Of a stretch of DNA of 64,000 nt, positions 9,808-19,193 are shown piece after piece. The first letter of the stretch is position 1; each line of letters opens with the position of its first letter. The notes beneath the pieces are model-generated. The model searched no databases and was not told the origin of the DNA. It saw nothing but the letters and a program-made list of their open reading frames with translations. The stretch is from Diplonema japonicum (Eukaryota > Euglenozoa > Diplonemea > Diplonemida > Diplonemidae): positions 1 to 64,000 of the forward strand of contig OZ025745.1 in assembly GCA_964019335.1 (NCBI GenBank). Reading direction: 5' to 3'. The translations under genes and the position numbers were made by a program.

Positions 9808-10527
9808 ATGATGCGCCCTGCTGCCGGGGAGGAGATGATGGACGACTCCGAAGATGACTTGGGTCCCCCCCCAACTGACGATGACACCGACATCGACTTG
9901 GACGAGGGCCCCGCCGACATCGACTTGGACGAGGGCCCCGCCGACATCGACTTGGACGAGGGCCCCGCCGACATCGACTTGGACGAGGGCCCCGCCGACA
10001 TCGACTTGGACGAGGGCCCCGCCGACATCGACTTGGACGAGGGCCCCGCCGACATCGACTTGGACGAGGGCCCCGCCGACATCGACTTGGACGAGGGCCC
10101 CGCCGACATCGACTTGGACGAGGGCCCCGCCGACATCGACTTGGACGAGGGCCCCGCCGACATCGACTTGGACGAGGGCCCCGCCGACATCGACTTGGAC
10201 GAGGGCCCCGCCGACATCGACTTGGACGAGGGCCCCGCCGACATCGACTTGGACGAGGGCCCCGCCGACATCGACTTGGACGAGGGCCCCGCCGACATCG
10301 ACTTGGACGAGGGCCCCGCCGACATCGACTTGGACGAGGGCCCCGCCGACATCGACGACTGCCTGGGCAAGGGCATCTGCCACGTCTACAACGGGACATA
10401 TCAATGCTGGAAGGGTGTATGCCACTACTGCGGCGGGAACATCACAAAGAACAACCCAGCACAGACCTGCATATTACCAGACTGCAAAAGGGTAAAATGC
10501 CGCGGGTGCGAACAATGCGAACAATGA
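9808..10527 (+). CDS. retrotransposon ORF1: acidic repeat protein with Cys-rich C-terminus
   Basis: 239 aa. A short acidic start is followed by 17 perfect copies of DIDLDEGPA (residues about 28-180), then a C-terminal module of about 55 residues with nine Cys and one His, including CHYCGG and CRGCEQC, resembling a zinc knuckle or ribbon. ORF1 proteins of LINE-like elements usually bind RNA and chaperone the RNP; the Cys-rich end fits that, while a strongly acidic repeat does not and may bind protein instead. ATGs at 9808 and 9811 are both usable. A GTATG...CAG stretch inside the Cys module (about 10418-10465) mimics the window's mini-introns but contains the metal-binding motif, so I treat it as coding. 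Confidence 0.75.
   Translation: MMRPAAGEEMMDDSEDDLGPPPTDDDTDIDLDEGPADIDLDEGPADIDLDEGPADIDLDEGPADIDLDEGPADIDLDEGPADIDLDEGPADIDLDEGPADIDLDEGPADIDLDEGPADIDLDEGPADIDLDEGPADIDLDEGPADIDLDEGPADIDLDEGPADIDLDEGPADIDLDEGPADIDDCLGKGICHVYNGTYQCWKGVCHYCGGNITKNNPAQTCILPDCKRVKCRGCEQCEQ
9889..10347 (+). repeat. 17 perfect tandem copies of a 27-bp unit
   Basis: 459 bases divide exactly into 17 units of 27 bases (GACATCGACTTGGACGAGGG plus CCCCGCC), with no mismatch seen between copies. All are in frame inside ORF1. Lack of even synonymous variation indicates very recent expansion. Confidence 0.95.
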
Positions 10528-10620
10528 CTCCATGAGGGCTCCCCCCAAACCCACCCCCCAAACCCATTCCCTCCGCCCCGTTCCCATCCTTCCAAATACA
10601 ATCCGATACGCTTATCTGAC

Positions 10621-13600
10621 ATGAAATTTGAACGTCTCACCGAACAGGGTATCGAACCCCACCCCGGACCAGAGCCAGAACACGAGAAATTCACCATTTT
10701 CACACACAACGGCTCATCACTTAACAACAGGCTGAGCGAGTACACCACCGTCCTCACGGACGCATTCTGCATCCAGGAGACAGCCCTCACGGCTCAGACG
10801 CAGCTGGAAATCGAACACGTGCTGAGAGACGATGACTGGGGCAAACGATACGCCAGATTCTGGAGCAAGCCACAGCCAGGCAGAGAGACCAGTGGTGTCA
10901 CATCTCTGACGATAGCGAAACGGGGTGGTCTAGGAACCCTGGTGAAGAAACCACGTACGGCGGTGCGCTGTGAAACGAATGGGCCGCACAAGGACAGGTG
11001 GTCACACGTGAAGATCTCACTCGATGGAAGCAAACGGTGGCTTCACCTGATCAACGTCTACTGCCACTCGGGCCAGGACCAAGCCAAGACGAAATACCGT
11101 GAAGAGCTTCTCCACTACATCCTTTGCCGTCTTAAGTTCGAACTGGGAGACGTGCCTGTGGCCGTGGTGGGCGATTTCAACACGGACGAAGTACGATCCC
11201 CCACGTTAAGGCAAGCTATACAGACAGACTGGGTAGACGCCGCTGCGTTCTGTGCAAGAAGGGATGGTGTACAGGCGGAGGACACGTTCGTTAGGACCAA
11301 CTGCAGCACGAGGATTGACAGGGTCCTGCTGAATAACATCGCGGCCCAAGGTCTCGAACATTGCGGAGTAAACGATATGATCACCGGGTCGGACCACCGA
11401 TGCTTGTCGGTGACACTCAACATCCCAGCTTTTCGTCAACAAGTCCTGAGGTACACCATCCCACAGGAGATACCGAAGACCAAGAAGGCGCCTGGCGAGG
11501 TGGCGAAGGCACTGATGCAGAAGTCGAGGTACCGGGAGTTCATAGCAGCACAGGAGCCCACCGAAGCTTTCTCGGAGATATCAGACCTCGCAGAGGAGTA
11601 CCTATTACATGGGTACAAGGGGACGACGCGCAGCGTGTACACCGGGAGAGGCAAAGTACGGGAACCTACGAAATCGGAGCTAAGTGCGAGGTCGGCGGAG
11701 TCGGCGGTCGGAGCGGCATCGAACAGACAACAAAGACTGGAAAAGCTGAAGCACAAGATCCGCAGTGCGAAACAGCAAATGCTAAGGCTTTATGAAAACG
11801 GACACTGCGGCCCGCTGCCGGTAGAGTTACGGAACGTCCTCAGAAATATTGCGACTCTAGGAGAAGAACTGAAGGTTGACAACTGCCAGGTGGACGCGAC
11901 AGGGGGTATCGACAGCATCAGGGAGGAGCTGGACATAGCAGAGGACTTCGCTCAGGGAATGCTATCAGAGCTACTCCAATACCGCAAGAGAATGCAGACG
12001 AAGGCCTACGAACGCTCAGTCCGTGCTGACTTTGGGGAAGAACGCAAGCACATCACAGCCTGGGTCAGAGACCGCCCAAACCAGAGAACGGACGTGGTTG
12101 AGGCAGCAGACGGAGGGGTGACGGCGAACCTACAGGAAATGGACAAGGTGATGCGGAACGCGTGGTCGGGCGTCTTCTGTGCGCGAACACCCGAGGAAGA
12201 GCCACAGTATGAGCGGTTTGCACAACGTTACGGGGACCTGATCAAGAAAGCCCCAATGGCACGGACTCCCATCACAGCAGAACAGCTGAGGGAAGTAATC
12301 AGGAAGAAGCCGGAGAAAGGAGCATGTGGCGTGGACGGTTGGCGGATGAGTGAACTGAAGCGTCTCCCAACGAGCATCCTGAAGGCTTTCGCAGACCTCT
12401 TCAACCTGATCGAGGAAACAGGCCAGTGGCCGAGACAGATCACGACAGCCCTGGTGTCCCTGATTCCGAAGGGTGAGGGGTCAGCACCACTGAATCATCG
12501 TCCCATCACAGTGACCAGCACCATCTACCGCTTGTGGGCGTGTACGAGGCTGAAGGGTGTCCTTGACTGGCAAGAACGCTGGATCACGCCGAGACAGCAC
12601 GGGTTTCGACCCAAACACAGTACGACAACTGCCCTCATGGAGTTATGTACCAAGCTGGAACTTGCTCTGGTGGAAGGAGAACCGCTGGAAGGACTAGCCC
12701 TAGACTTTCGGAAATGCTTCGATCTAGTGCCACAATGGCTGTCTCTCGACCTCATGGACGCCCCGGGGATGGACCAATCCATAGGGAGAGCACTCCAAGG
12801 GATGTACACCCAAATCACAAGGAGGTTCAAGTACCCCATAGGAGTGGGAGATACGTTTGAGACAACGAACGGAATTCTCCAAGGATGCCCCCTGTCAGTC
12901 ATCGTCGTCAACGCCCTGTTGTCCATCATGGTGCGGGCAGTCGAGCAAGTCGCGCCAGACGCCGAAGTGCTAGCCTACGCTGACGACGCATACCTGCTGG
13001 CAAAGCTGCGTGGCTCACTACAAGCTGCGGTCAATGGGACATTGGAGTTCTGCGACCTGACGGGGATGGAAATCAACAAGGAGAAGACTGTTGGTTTCGG
13101 CACTGCTGAAGATTTCAAGTCGAAAGTCATAGGAAACCGAACGGAGATGAGGAAAGGCTTGGAGGTCGCGGTACCCTACAAGACGGTGACAGACCTCTGC
13201 GGACTGGGGGTGAAGATCAACACACGCAGGACAGGAACGACGTGGAATAAACCGACCACGGGGGCGCTTGGCTCGCTGGACCGACTGGGGGGCACAAGGA
13301 TTGCTTTCGAAACCAAAGCACACTTGGTCAGCACGACGGTCCTGCCATCTTGCCTATACAGTGGGCCGTTCTCCCCTCCATGTGATGAGGCACTCAGGAA
13401 GCTAACGACGAAGATCACTTGTAACCTGTGGGGCCCTCATCACCGTGGACGGTCGCCCACCGCGGTAAACACAGTCCTGCTGAAGGGGCACACCAATGAC
13501 CCCCTTTCCTACGTAATGTACCACTCCCTGAAGGTAGTATCCGGAGCACTCGATGACAGTCGGCTACGGCAGAGATGCATACAGATCGCTGCGAGGTATG

Positions 13601-14814
13601 ACGCGGGTTCCATCCCGATGGGGCCGGTTGGCAACCTGGTCTGCCGGTGGCTTCCCCGAATAGGATGGAGTTGGGCGCAGCTACTAGGTTGCAACACATC
13701 TTGGACCGAACGCGGACACATCTTTAGAGAGGTGGTGAGGAAGGCCCGAAGTAGGACGCTGGCGGTCGAGAGGAGCACGATAAGCGGGATAGAGCCGGGG
13801 GCGGACCCCAAGACGAACCGACTATGGAGGACGGCCAAGGACCCGCTCATGTCCTACAGCCTGAGACGAGTGATCGCAGGAGGGGTTCCCTACCTAAACC
13901 CGCACGCAAATGCGAACCGAAAGAGCGTCCCACTGGCGCCTGAAGGTGACGACAACGGTGACGACGAGGAGAACATGGGCCAGGCACCAACGACGGAGGT
14001 ATCGCACACGCAAGGATTCAGATGCGACCTGTGCAAGTCACCACACCCGGACACGGTGACCTTACTCCGCCATCAGCTGTATGAGTGCGCCTGTGCACAA
14101 GAGGAACTGGCACTAGACGGAATGGAGCCGTTGCGCAACAGATCAGGATGGCCCCTATGTCTGGAGCTGCACGCGATACTGCCGAGGGGGCATGTCTTCG
14201 CACACCTGGAGAAGCTGCAGCGATACATGGCTGTGGTGGTCGGGAAACGGGATGTGGAGCTCATGCAAATAGACAACGCCAGCACACAGCCGCTGCCGTG
14301 GGTACGCGATGTGGAGGGAAGGAGATGCCTCGTGCCGACGGCGGGGGAGCTCGAAGGAGTGGGAGGAATCGTCGCAGAATTCTTGAACCCGCTGCTGCAG
14401 TGGTTGTCACAGCTACGACGGGTGAAGGAGGACACCAGCTCTGAAGTGTCAGCGGTGGAATTGGCCATCGACTTCGAATGGACGACAGGCAAGTTACTGG
14501 GAGGTCTGCTGGAAGATAGGGCTCGCAAGATCAAAGCACTGATAAGAAAGCTGAACGCGGCATGCAGAGCACGGAAGAAGCCACGCCCCTTCCCGGCGGA
14601 TGAACAGAAGAGAGTGAAGTCCCTCATCGCAATAGGTGGGAAAACGACTATGGGTTTCGCCAGGAGGCCCATCTTCGCCACCCACTCCACGCACGACAAG
14701 CTGATGGAACTGAAAGCCGCTTACAAGCGAGACCGCATCACGCGACTCCGCAAGACGCTCAAGGCCTCGATTGGAACGAAAGCAATGCTCCAGAAGGGGA
14801 GTATAAATAGATAG
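10621..14814 (+). CDS. retrotransposon ORF2: APE endonuclease, reverse transcriptase, Cys/His finger
   Basis: 1,397 aa. Residues 10-17 are GIEPHPGP, a 2A-like motif with His in place of the usual Asn. Residues about 25-270 are an exonuclease/endonuclease/phosphatase domain: an N-G-S-S-L strand, IQE, VAVVGDFNTD and SDHR near the end. Residues about 550-830 are the reverse transcriptase: DGWRMSEL, LIPKG, the HGFRPKHST block, ALDFRKCFD, ILQGCPLS and YADD at 786-789. After a thumb and connector, CDLC at 1135-1138 with downstream His and Cys forms a C-terminal finger of the kind seen in LINE proteins. The product would nick target DNA and copy the element RNA by target-primed reverse transcription. 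No internal stop is present. Confidence 0.92.
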   Translation: MKFERLTEQGIEPHPGPEPEHEKFTIFTHNGSSLNNRLSEYTTVLTDAFCIQETALTAQTQLEIEHVLRDDDWGKRYARFWSKPQPGRETSGVTSLTIAKRGGLGTLVKKPRTAVRCETNGPHKDRWSHVKISLDGSKRWLHLINVYCHSGQDQAKTKYREELLHYILCRLKFELGDVPVAVVGDFNTDEVRSPTLRQAIQTDWVDAAAFCARRDGVQAEDTFVRTNCSTRIDRVLLNNIAAQGLEHCGVNDMITGSDHRCLSVTLNIPAFRQQVLRYTIPQEIPKTKKAPGEVAKALMQKSRYREFIAAQEPTEAFSEISDLAEEYLLHGYKGTTRSVYTGRGKVREPTKSELSARSAESAVGAASNRQQRLEKLKHKIRSAKQQMLRLYENGHCGPLPVELRNVLRNIATLGEELKVDNCQVDATGGIDSIREELDIAEDFAQGMLSELLQYRKRMQTKAYERSVRADFGEERKHITAWVRDRPNQRTDVVEAADGGVTANLQEMDKVMRNAWSGVFCARTPEEEPQYERFAQRYGDLIKKAPMARTPITAEQLREVIRKKPEKGACGVDGWRMSELKRLPTSILKAFADLFNLIEETGQWPRQITTALVSLIPKGEGSAPLNHRPITVTSTIYRLWACTRLKGVLDWQERWITPRQHGFRPKHSTTTALMELCTKLELALVEGEPLEGLALDFRKCFDLVPQWLSLDLMDAPGMDQSIGRALQGMYTQITRRFKYPIGVGDTFETTNGILQGCPLSVIVVNALLSIMVRAVEQVAPDAEVLAYADDAYLLAKLRGSLQAAVNGTLEFCDLTGMEINKEKTVGFGTAEDFKSKVIGNRTEMRKGLEVAVPYKTVTDLCGLGVKINTRRTGTTWNKPTTGALGSLDRLGGTRIAFETKAHLVSTTVLPSCLYSGPFSPPCDEALRKLTTKITCNLWGPHHRGRSPTAVNTVLLKGHTNDPLSYVMYHSLKVVSGALDDSRLRQRCIQIAARYDAGSIPMGPVGNLVCRWLPRIGWSWAQLLGCNTSWTERGHIFREVVRKARSRTLAVERSTISGIEPGADPKTNRLWRTAKDPLMSYSLRRVIAGGVPYLNPHANANRKSVPLAPEGDDNGDDEENMGQAPTTEVSHTQGFRCDLCKSPHPDTVTLLRHQLYECACAQEELALDGMEPLRNRSGWPLCLELHAILPRGHVFAHLEKLQRYMAVVVGKRDVELMQIDNASTQPLPWVRDVEGRRCLVPTAGELEGVGGIVAEFLNPLLQWLSQLRRVKEDTSSEVSAVELAIDFEWTTGKLLGGLLEDRARKIKALIRKLNAACRARKKPRPFPADEQKRVKSLIAIGGKTTMGFARRPIFATHSTHDKLMELKAAYKRDRITRLRKTLKASIGTKAMLQKGSINR

Positions 14815-14858
14815 CCCCCCCAACCCACCCAAGGGCGGCCCTCCATGAGGGGGTTTGT

Positions 14859-14886
14859 CCTGCACTTTGAGTTTTTTTTTATTTTT
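14859..14886 (+). repeat. reference 3' tail of family A
   Basis: GTCCTGCACTTTGAGTTT followed by poly-T. It recurs at 7988, 16370 and, with one change, 26568, and defines the family's 3' terminus. Confidence 0.75.
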
Positions 14887-14934
14887 TTTTTTTTTTTTCC
14901 CGAATACGAATCAAAAAAAAAAAAGGAAAAAAAA

Positions 14935-15303
14935 ATGACTGAAAAAGAGAAGACATGGTACGACCAGTTCAAAATGGAGCGGTGCACGAATGCTGACGAG
15001 AGTGCCTGGCGTGTTGATTCAGGTCCCATCTACAACATCCCCAGCAGGTGTAAAGGGTTTTTCGGGAGGTTTGCGGGGATGTACTTTGACACCCTGCCGG
15101 CAGAGCGGGAGGCTCAGCGGTTGGAAGGCGAAGAACGAGACTGGGGCTACGGGGGCATCCATGAAGGCGCCGCCCCCTGGTCAGACCGCCCCCTTCCACC
15201 CGCACCCCCCACCACGGAGGACGACATCATCCCCACACGGGTGGAGTTCGTCACCCTGAGCGGGGCGGTCATCAGCAAGCCGTTGAAACCTTTAAATGAA
15301 TGA
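14935..15303 (+). CDS. small soluble protein, unknown
   Basis: 122 aa from an ATG immediately after a run of nine A. Seen: a charged start (MTEKEKTWYDQFKMERC), an aromatic/Gly-containing middle with a GFFGRFAGMYFDTLPAERE segment, a Pro-rich linker and a C-terminal strand-like end. No signal peptide, no membrane segment and no motif I recognise. Size and composition would suit a subunit of a larger complex, but that is speculation. The gene sits between the 3' end of the full-length family A element and the solo family C tail and other retroelement debris, so its neighbourhood has been repeatedly invaded while its frame stayed intact. Confidence 0.55.
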   Translation: MTEKEKTWYDQFKMERCTNADESAWRVDSGPIYNIPSRCKGFFGRFAGMYFDTLPAEREAQRLEGEERDWGYGGIHEGAAPWSDRPLPPAPPTTEDDIIPTRVEFVTLSGAVISKPLKPLNE

Positions 15304-15373
15304 ACATGGAAATACAAAAGGTTTTCTTTTGTAAAAAAAAAAAAAGTGACTCTTTCCCCCTCTTTTTTTTTTT

Positions 15374-15411
15374 CTAGGCGATCCTGTCACATACTGCAGG
15401 TTCCTTTCAAA
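15374..15411 (+). repeat. solo 3' tail of retroelement family C
   Basis: CTAGGCGATCCTGTCACATA plus CTGCAGGTTCC continues to TTTCAAA. The same tail is at 26470-26513 and, joined to RT-like coding sequence, at 47220-47252. Confidence 0.65.
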
Positions 15412-15534
15412 ATTATTTTTTTTCCTTTTTTTTTTTCGTCTGTTTCTTTGCTGAGAATCAAACTGGGATGAGGGGTATATGTGTTTATTTGTTGATCAGT
15501 TTCTATGTGCAATTTTTCTTCTTTTTTTTTGGGG

Positions 15535-15562
15535 GGGGGATCTCGCAGAAGTACAGCAGAAA
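15535..15562 (+). mobile_element. left piece of a split family B retroelement
   Basis: GGGGGATCTCGCAG...CAGCAGAAA matches 58776-58803 of the long family B copy base for base. It stops exactly where the fragment beginning at 18733 starts in the family B sequence. Confidence 0.65.
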
Positions 15563-15565
15563 TTG

Positions 15566-16390
15566 CACCCGGACACGGTGACCTTACTCCGCCATCAGCT
15601 GTATGAGTGCGCCTGTGCACAAGAGGAACTGGCACTAGACGGAATGGCGCAACAGATCAGGATGGCCCCTATGTCTGGAGCTGCACGCGATACTGCCGAG
15701 GGGGCATGTCTTCGCACACCTGGAGAAGCTGCAGCGATACATGGCTGTGGTGGTCGGGAAACGGGATGTGGAGCTCATGCAAGTAGACAACGCCAGCACA
15801 CAGCCGCTGCCGTGGGTACGCGATGTGGAGGGAAGGAGATGCCTCGTGCCGACGGCGGGGGAGCTCGAAGGAGTGGGAGGAATCGTCGCAGAATTCTTGA
15901 ACCCGCTGCTGCAGTGGTTGTCACAGCTACGACGGGTGAAGGAGGACACCAGCTCTGAAGTGTCAGCGGTGGAATTGGCCATCGACTTCGAATGGACGAC
16001 AGGCAAGTTACTGGGAGGTCTGCTGGAAGATAGGGCTCGCAAGATCAAAACACTGATAAGAAAACTGAACGCGGCATGCAGGGCACGGAAGAAGCCACGC
16101 CCCTTCCCAGCGGATGAACAGAAAAGAGTGAAGTCCCTCATCGCAATAGGTGGGAAGACGGCTATGGGTTTCGCCAGGAGGCCCATCTTCGCCACCCACT
16201 CCACGCACGACAAGCTGATGGAACTGAAAGCCGCTTACAAGCGAGACCGCATCACACGACTCCGCAAGACGCTCAAGGCCTCGATTGGAACGAAAGCAAT
16301 GCTCCAGAAGGGGAGTATAAATAGATAGCCCCCCCCCAACCCACCCAAGGGCGGCCCTCCATGGGGGTTTGTCCTGCACTTTGAGTTTAT
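15566..16390 (+). pseudogene. 5'-truncated family A retroelement (ORF2 C-terminus)
   Basis: Nearly identical to 14045-14880, covering the Cys/His finger region to the end of ORF2 and the 3' tail. A 10-base deletion after GGAATGG (reference GAGCCGTTGC region near 14133) shifts the frame; the remaining open part encodes the last 195 residues (15741-16328). Only scattered substitutions separate it from the full copy 1.5 kb upstream, so both are young. It starts directly at the right edge of the family B piece, giving a hybrid junction. Confidence 0.8.
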
Positions 16391-16494
16391 TTTCTAGAGG
16401 TTCTTCTTCTTCATTTGACTCCTGCAGCCTTCGAGACAAAGCACACAGGGAAAATACATTAGAAAAAAAGAATAAAAAACGAACCCAAAAGAAC

Positions 16495-18118
16495 ATGAAT
16501 GGAAAGAGAGAGAGATCAGGTGAACAGGTGAACGATATGACAGTGTTCGTGAAGACGGGAGGCGGGGTTCACGATGTGGAAGTGTCGGGGAAGGAGACGG
16601 TGGGGATCCTGTACAAGAAGGCGGGGTGTGCTGCTGGTTTACTCGAAGGCAAGTTCGAACTGGTTTGGGAGGGAGAGGTCCTGGACAGGAACGGGGGTGA
16701 AGATATCCAGGAACTCGGGCTCGTGGAGGGCAGCGTGGTCCATGTGGAGGCGAAGATGAGAACCGTTCAGCTGGAGGAGCTTGAGAGCTCAGAAGTGGTT
16801 TCAGAGCTTGAGGAGCTTGTGACAGCTGACCCTGAGCTGGTTCTGGTGGTGGAGGTGGGGAACTCGCCAGCTGTCGAAGTCTTGTCCATGGAGACGACGG
16901 TCCTTCCTTCCGGACTTCGGTTCCTCGTTGTCACCGACTCCACAGGCTGTGTTACAAGGATAGACGCTGGGTTTCAGGAAGAGTGCGACCACCTGACGTC
17001 TGTTGATCTCATCCTCCCCAATGTTTCCACCATTGATGAAAATTTTTTATATGAGTGCAAAAATCTAGAAACCATCAACTTGAATGCGATGACCAATCTT
17101 TCTTCTATTGGTGATGGCTTCTTGTTTAGGTGCGAAAAACTAGAAACCATCAACTTGAATGCGATGACCAATCTTTCTTCCATTGGTCATAACTTCTTGT
17201 TTAGGTGCAAAAAACTAGAAACCATCAACTTGAATGCGATGACCAATCTTTCTTCCATTGGTCATAACTTCTTAAAGAGGTGCGTAAAACTAGAAACCAT
17301 CGACTTGAATGCGCTGACCAATCTTTCTTCCATTGGTGATAGCTTCTTGTTTAGGTGCAAAAAACTAGAAACCATCAACTTGAATGCGATGACCAATCTT
17401 TCTTCTATTGGTGATCGCTTCTTGTCTGGGTGCAAAAAACTAGAAACCATCAACTTGAATGCGATGACCAATCTTTCTTCCATTGGTGATGGCTTCTTGT
17501 TTTGGTGCAAAAAACTAAAAACCATCAACTTGAATGCGATGACCAATCTTTCTTCCATTGGTCATAACTTCTTAAGGAGGTGCAAAAAACTAGAAACCAT
17601 CGACTTGAATGCGTTGACCAATCTTTCTTCTATTGGTGATAGCTTCTTGTCTGGGTGCGAAAAACTAGAAACCATACAACTTGAATGCGATGACCAATCT
17701 TTCTTCTATTGGTGATTACTTCTTGTCTGGGTGCGTAAAATTAGAAACCATCGACTTGAATGCGTTGACCAATCTTTCTTCCAGTGGTGATCGCTTCTTG
17801 TTTTGGTGCAAAAAACTAGAAACCATCGACTTGAATGCGATGACCAATCTTTCTTCTATTGGTGATAGCTTCTTGGAAGGGTGCAAAAAACTAGAAACCA
17901 TCAACTTGAATGCGATGACTAATCTTTCTTTTATTGGTGATGGCTTCTTGTCTGGGTGCGAAAAACTAGAAACCATCGACTTGAATGCGATGACCAATCT
18001 TTCTTCCATTGGTGATGGCTTCTTGTCTGGGTGCGTAAAACTAGAAACTGTCGACACAGCAACAGAGAAAGAAGAGAAGGAAAGAAAGACCACTTCAACT
18101 GAACGAACCTTGGGTTAG
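16495..18118 (+). CDS. ubiquitin-like domain plus BspA-type leucine-rich repeats, one frameshift
   Basis: Start ATG at 16495 lies 70 bases after a CAG. Residues about 15-87 look ubiquitin-like: MTVFVKT start, a KETVGILYKKAG helix, ELVWEGEVL and a final strand EGSVVHVEAK. An acidic linker follows, then from about residue 155 LRRs of the BspA/LRR_5 type with a strict 25-residue period (LETINLNAMTNLSSIG, then FLxxCKK). An extra A at 17676 (ACCATACAAC against ACCATCAAC in other copies) ends the first frame at 17713-17715; the next frame continues the same repeats to a Lys/Thr-rich C-terminus and TAG at 18116. This may be a recent null allele, a sequence error or slippage. The family relates to the large protein starting at 19194. 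Role unknown; BspA repeats usually mediate binding. Confidence 0.75.
17071..18070 (+). repeat. 75-bp tandem repeats encoding 25-aa LRR units
   Basis: The phrase ACCATCAACTTGAATGCG recurs at 17071, 17146, 17221, 17296, 17371, 17446, 17521, 17596, 17671, 17747, 17822, 17897 and 17972, with a diverged start at 18047. Spacing is 75 bases except 76 across the frameshift. Copies differ at only a few positions, implying gene conversion or recent expansion. Confidence 0.92.
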
Positions 18119-18230
18119 GGGGCGGAGGAGGAAAGGCGGGACCCGCAAGCCCGGGGGGGAGGGGGAGACAAGGAGGGGTAAAGACAGGGGGGGAGGGGGG
18201 GATGAACACTCGGACAGTGAAGACACCCTA

Positions 18231-18732
<502 letters not shown>

Positions 18733-19103
18733 GCGAGGAGATTGCATGGACTGATGAAGAAGATCTGGCACACATGGGAGCTAGGAAGGGTACTGAAGAA
18801 GGTGAAAGGAAGGAGGGCCTTCCCAGCTGAGCCGTGCACAAGGGTGCACACACTACGATCCATCGGGAGGACAAAGGCGGTGATCGGATGGAACAGGAGG
18901 GCGATATTTGCATCACCGAAGACCAAGCATGACCTAGAGGCGTTGAAAGGACAATGGGCAAGAGAACGAAGAGAACGAGCGGCCAGGCTGGGGAGAAGGC
19001 CGGCAAGACCACCAAAGGAGGAGAAACCGCTGCTGAAAGGGATAGGTGCAGGTAGAAGATGAGAACAAGGGGGCGTCTCACAAAAGACTTCCTTTAACTC
19101 ATA
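18733..19103 (+). mobile_element. 3' fragment of a family B retroelement
   Basis: Nearly identical to 58804-59170, from GCGAGGAGATTGCATGG through the ORF2 C-terminus to the tail CTTCCTTTAACTCATATAT. Compared with the other copy it has a few extra bases before the stop. The encoded end (RRAIFASPKTKHDLEALKG) is the family B counterpart of the family A ORF2 terminus. It continues, without a missing base, the piece at 15535-15562. Confidence 0.82.
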
Positions 19104-19193
19104 TATTTTTTCTTAGTTTTCTTTAGACTCTATTTTTGTATCAAAAAGAACTGCCCCCCTCACTAAGCACCATTTCCAGAAAGGCCCCCAACA

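Larger units (their letters stand above)
9765..14886 (+). mobile_element. full-length non-LTR retrotransposon, family A
   Basis: The element runs from the end of a T-rich tract to a shared 3' tail. It holds ORF1 (9808-10527) and ORF2 (10621-14814) in the same frame, separated by 93 bases. The 3' UTR is short and contains a small hairpin (CCCTC-CAT-GAGGG) followed by GTCCTGCACTTTGAGTTT, then poly-T with a few A. Both ORFs are intact, so the copy could be recently active. The APE-type endonuclease followed by RT, with no LTRs, places it among LINE-like elements. No target-site duplication can be read because both flanks are T/A runs. The exact 5' end is an estimate. Confidence 0.85.

Noticed and set aside
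9671-10425. Antisense frames across the ORF1 repeat
   Set aside because: A 27-bp repeat with no stop in any frame keeps all frames open; the sense frame is favoured by the flanking Cys-rich domain and the position before ORF2.
10418-10465. GTATG...CAG segment in ORF1 as a mini-intron
   Set aside because: It contains CHYCGG, which completes the Cys-rich module, so it is more likely coding.
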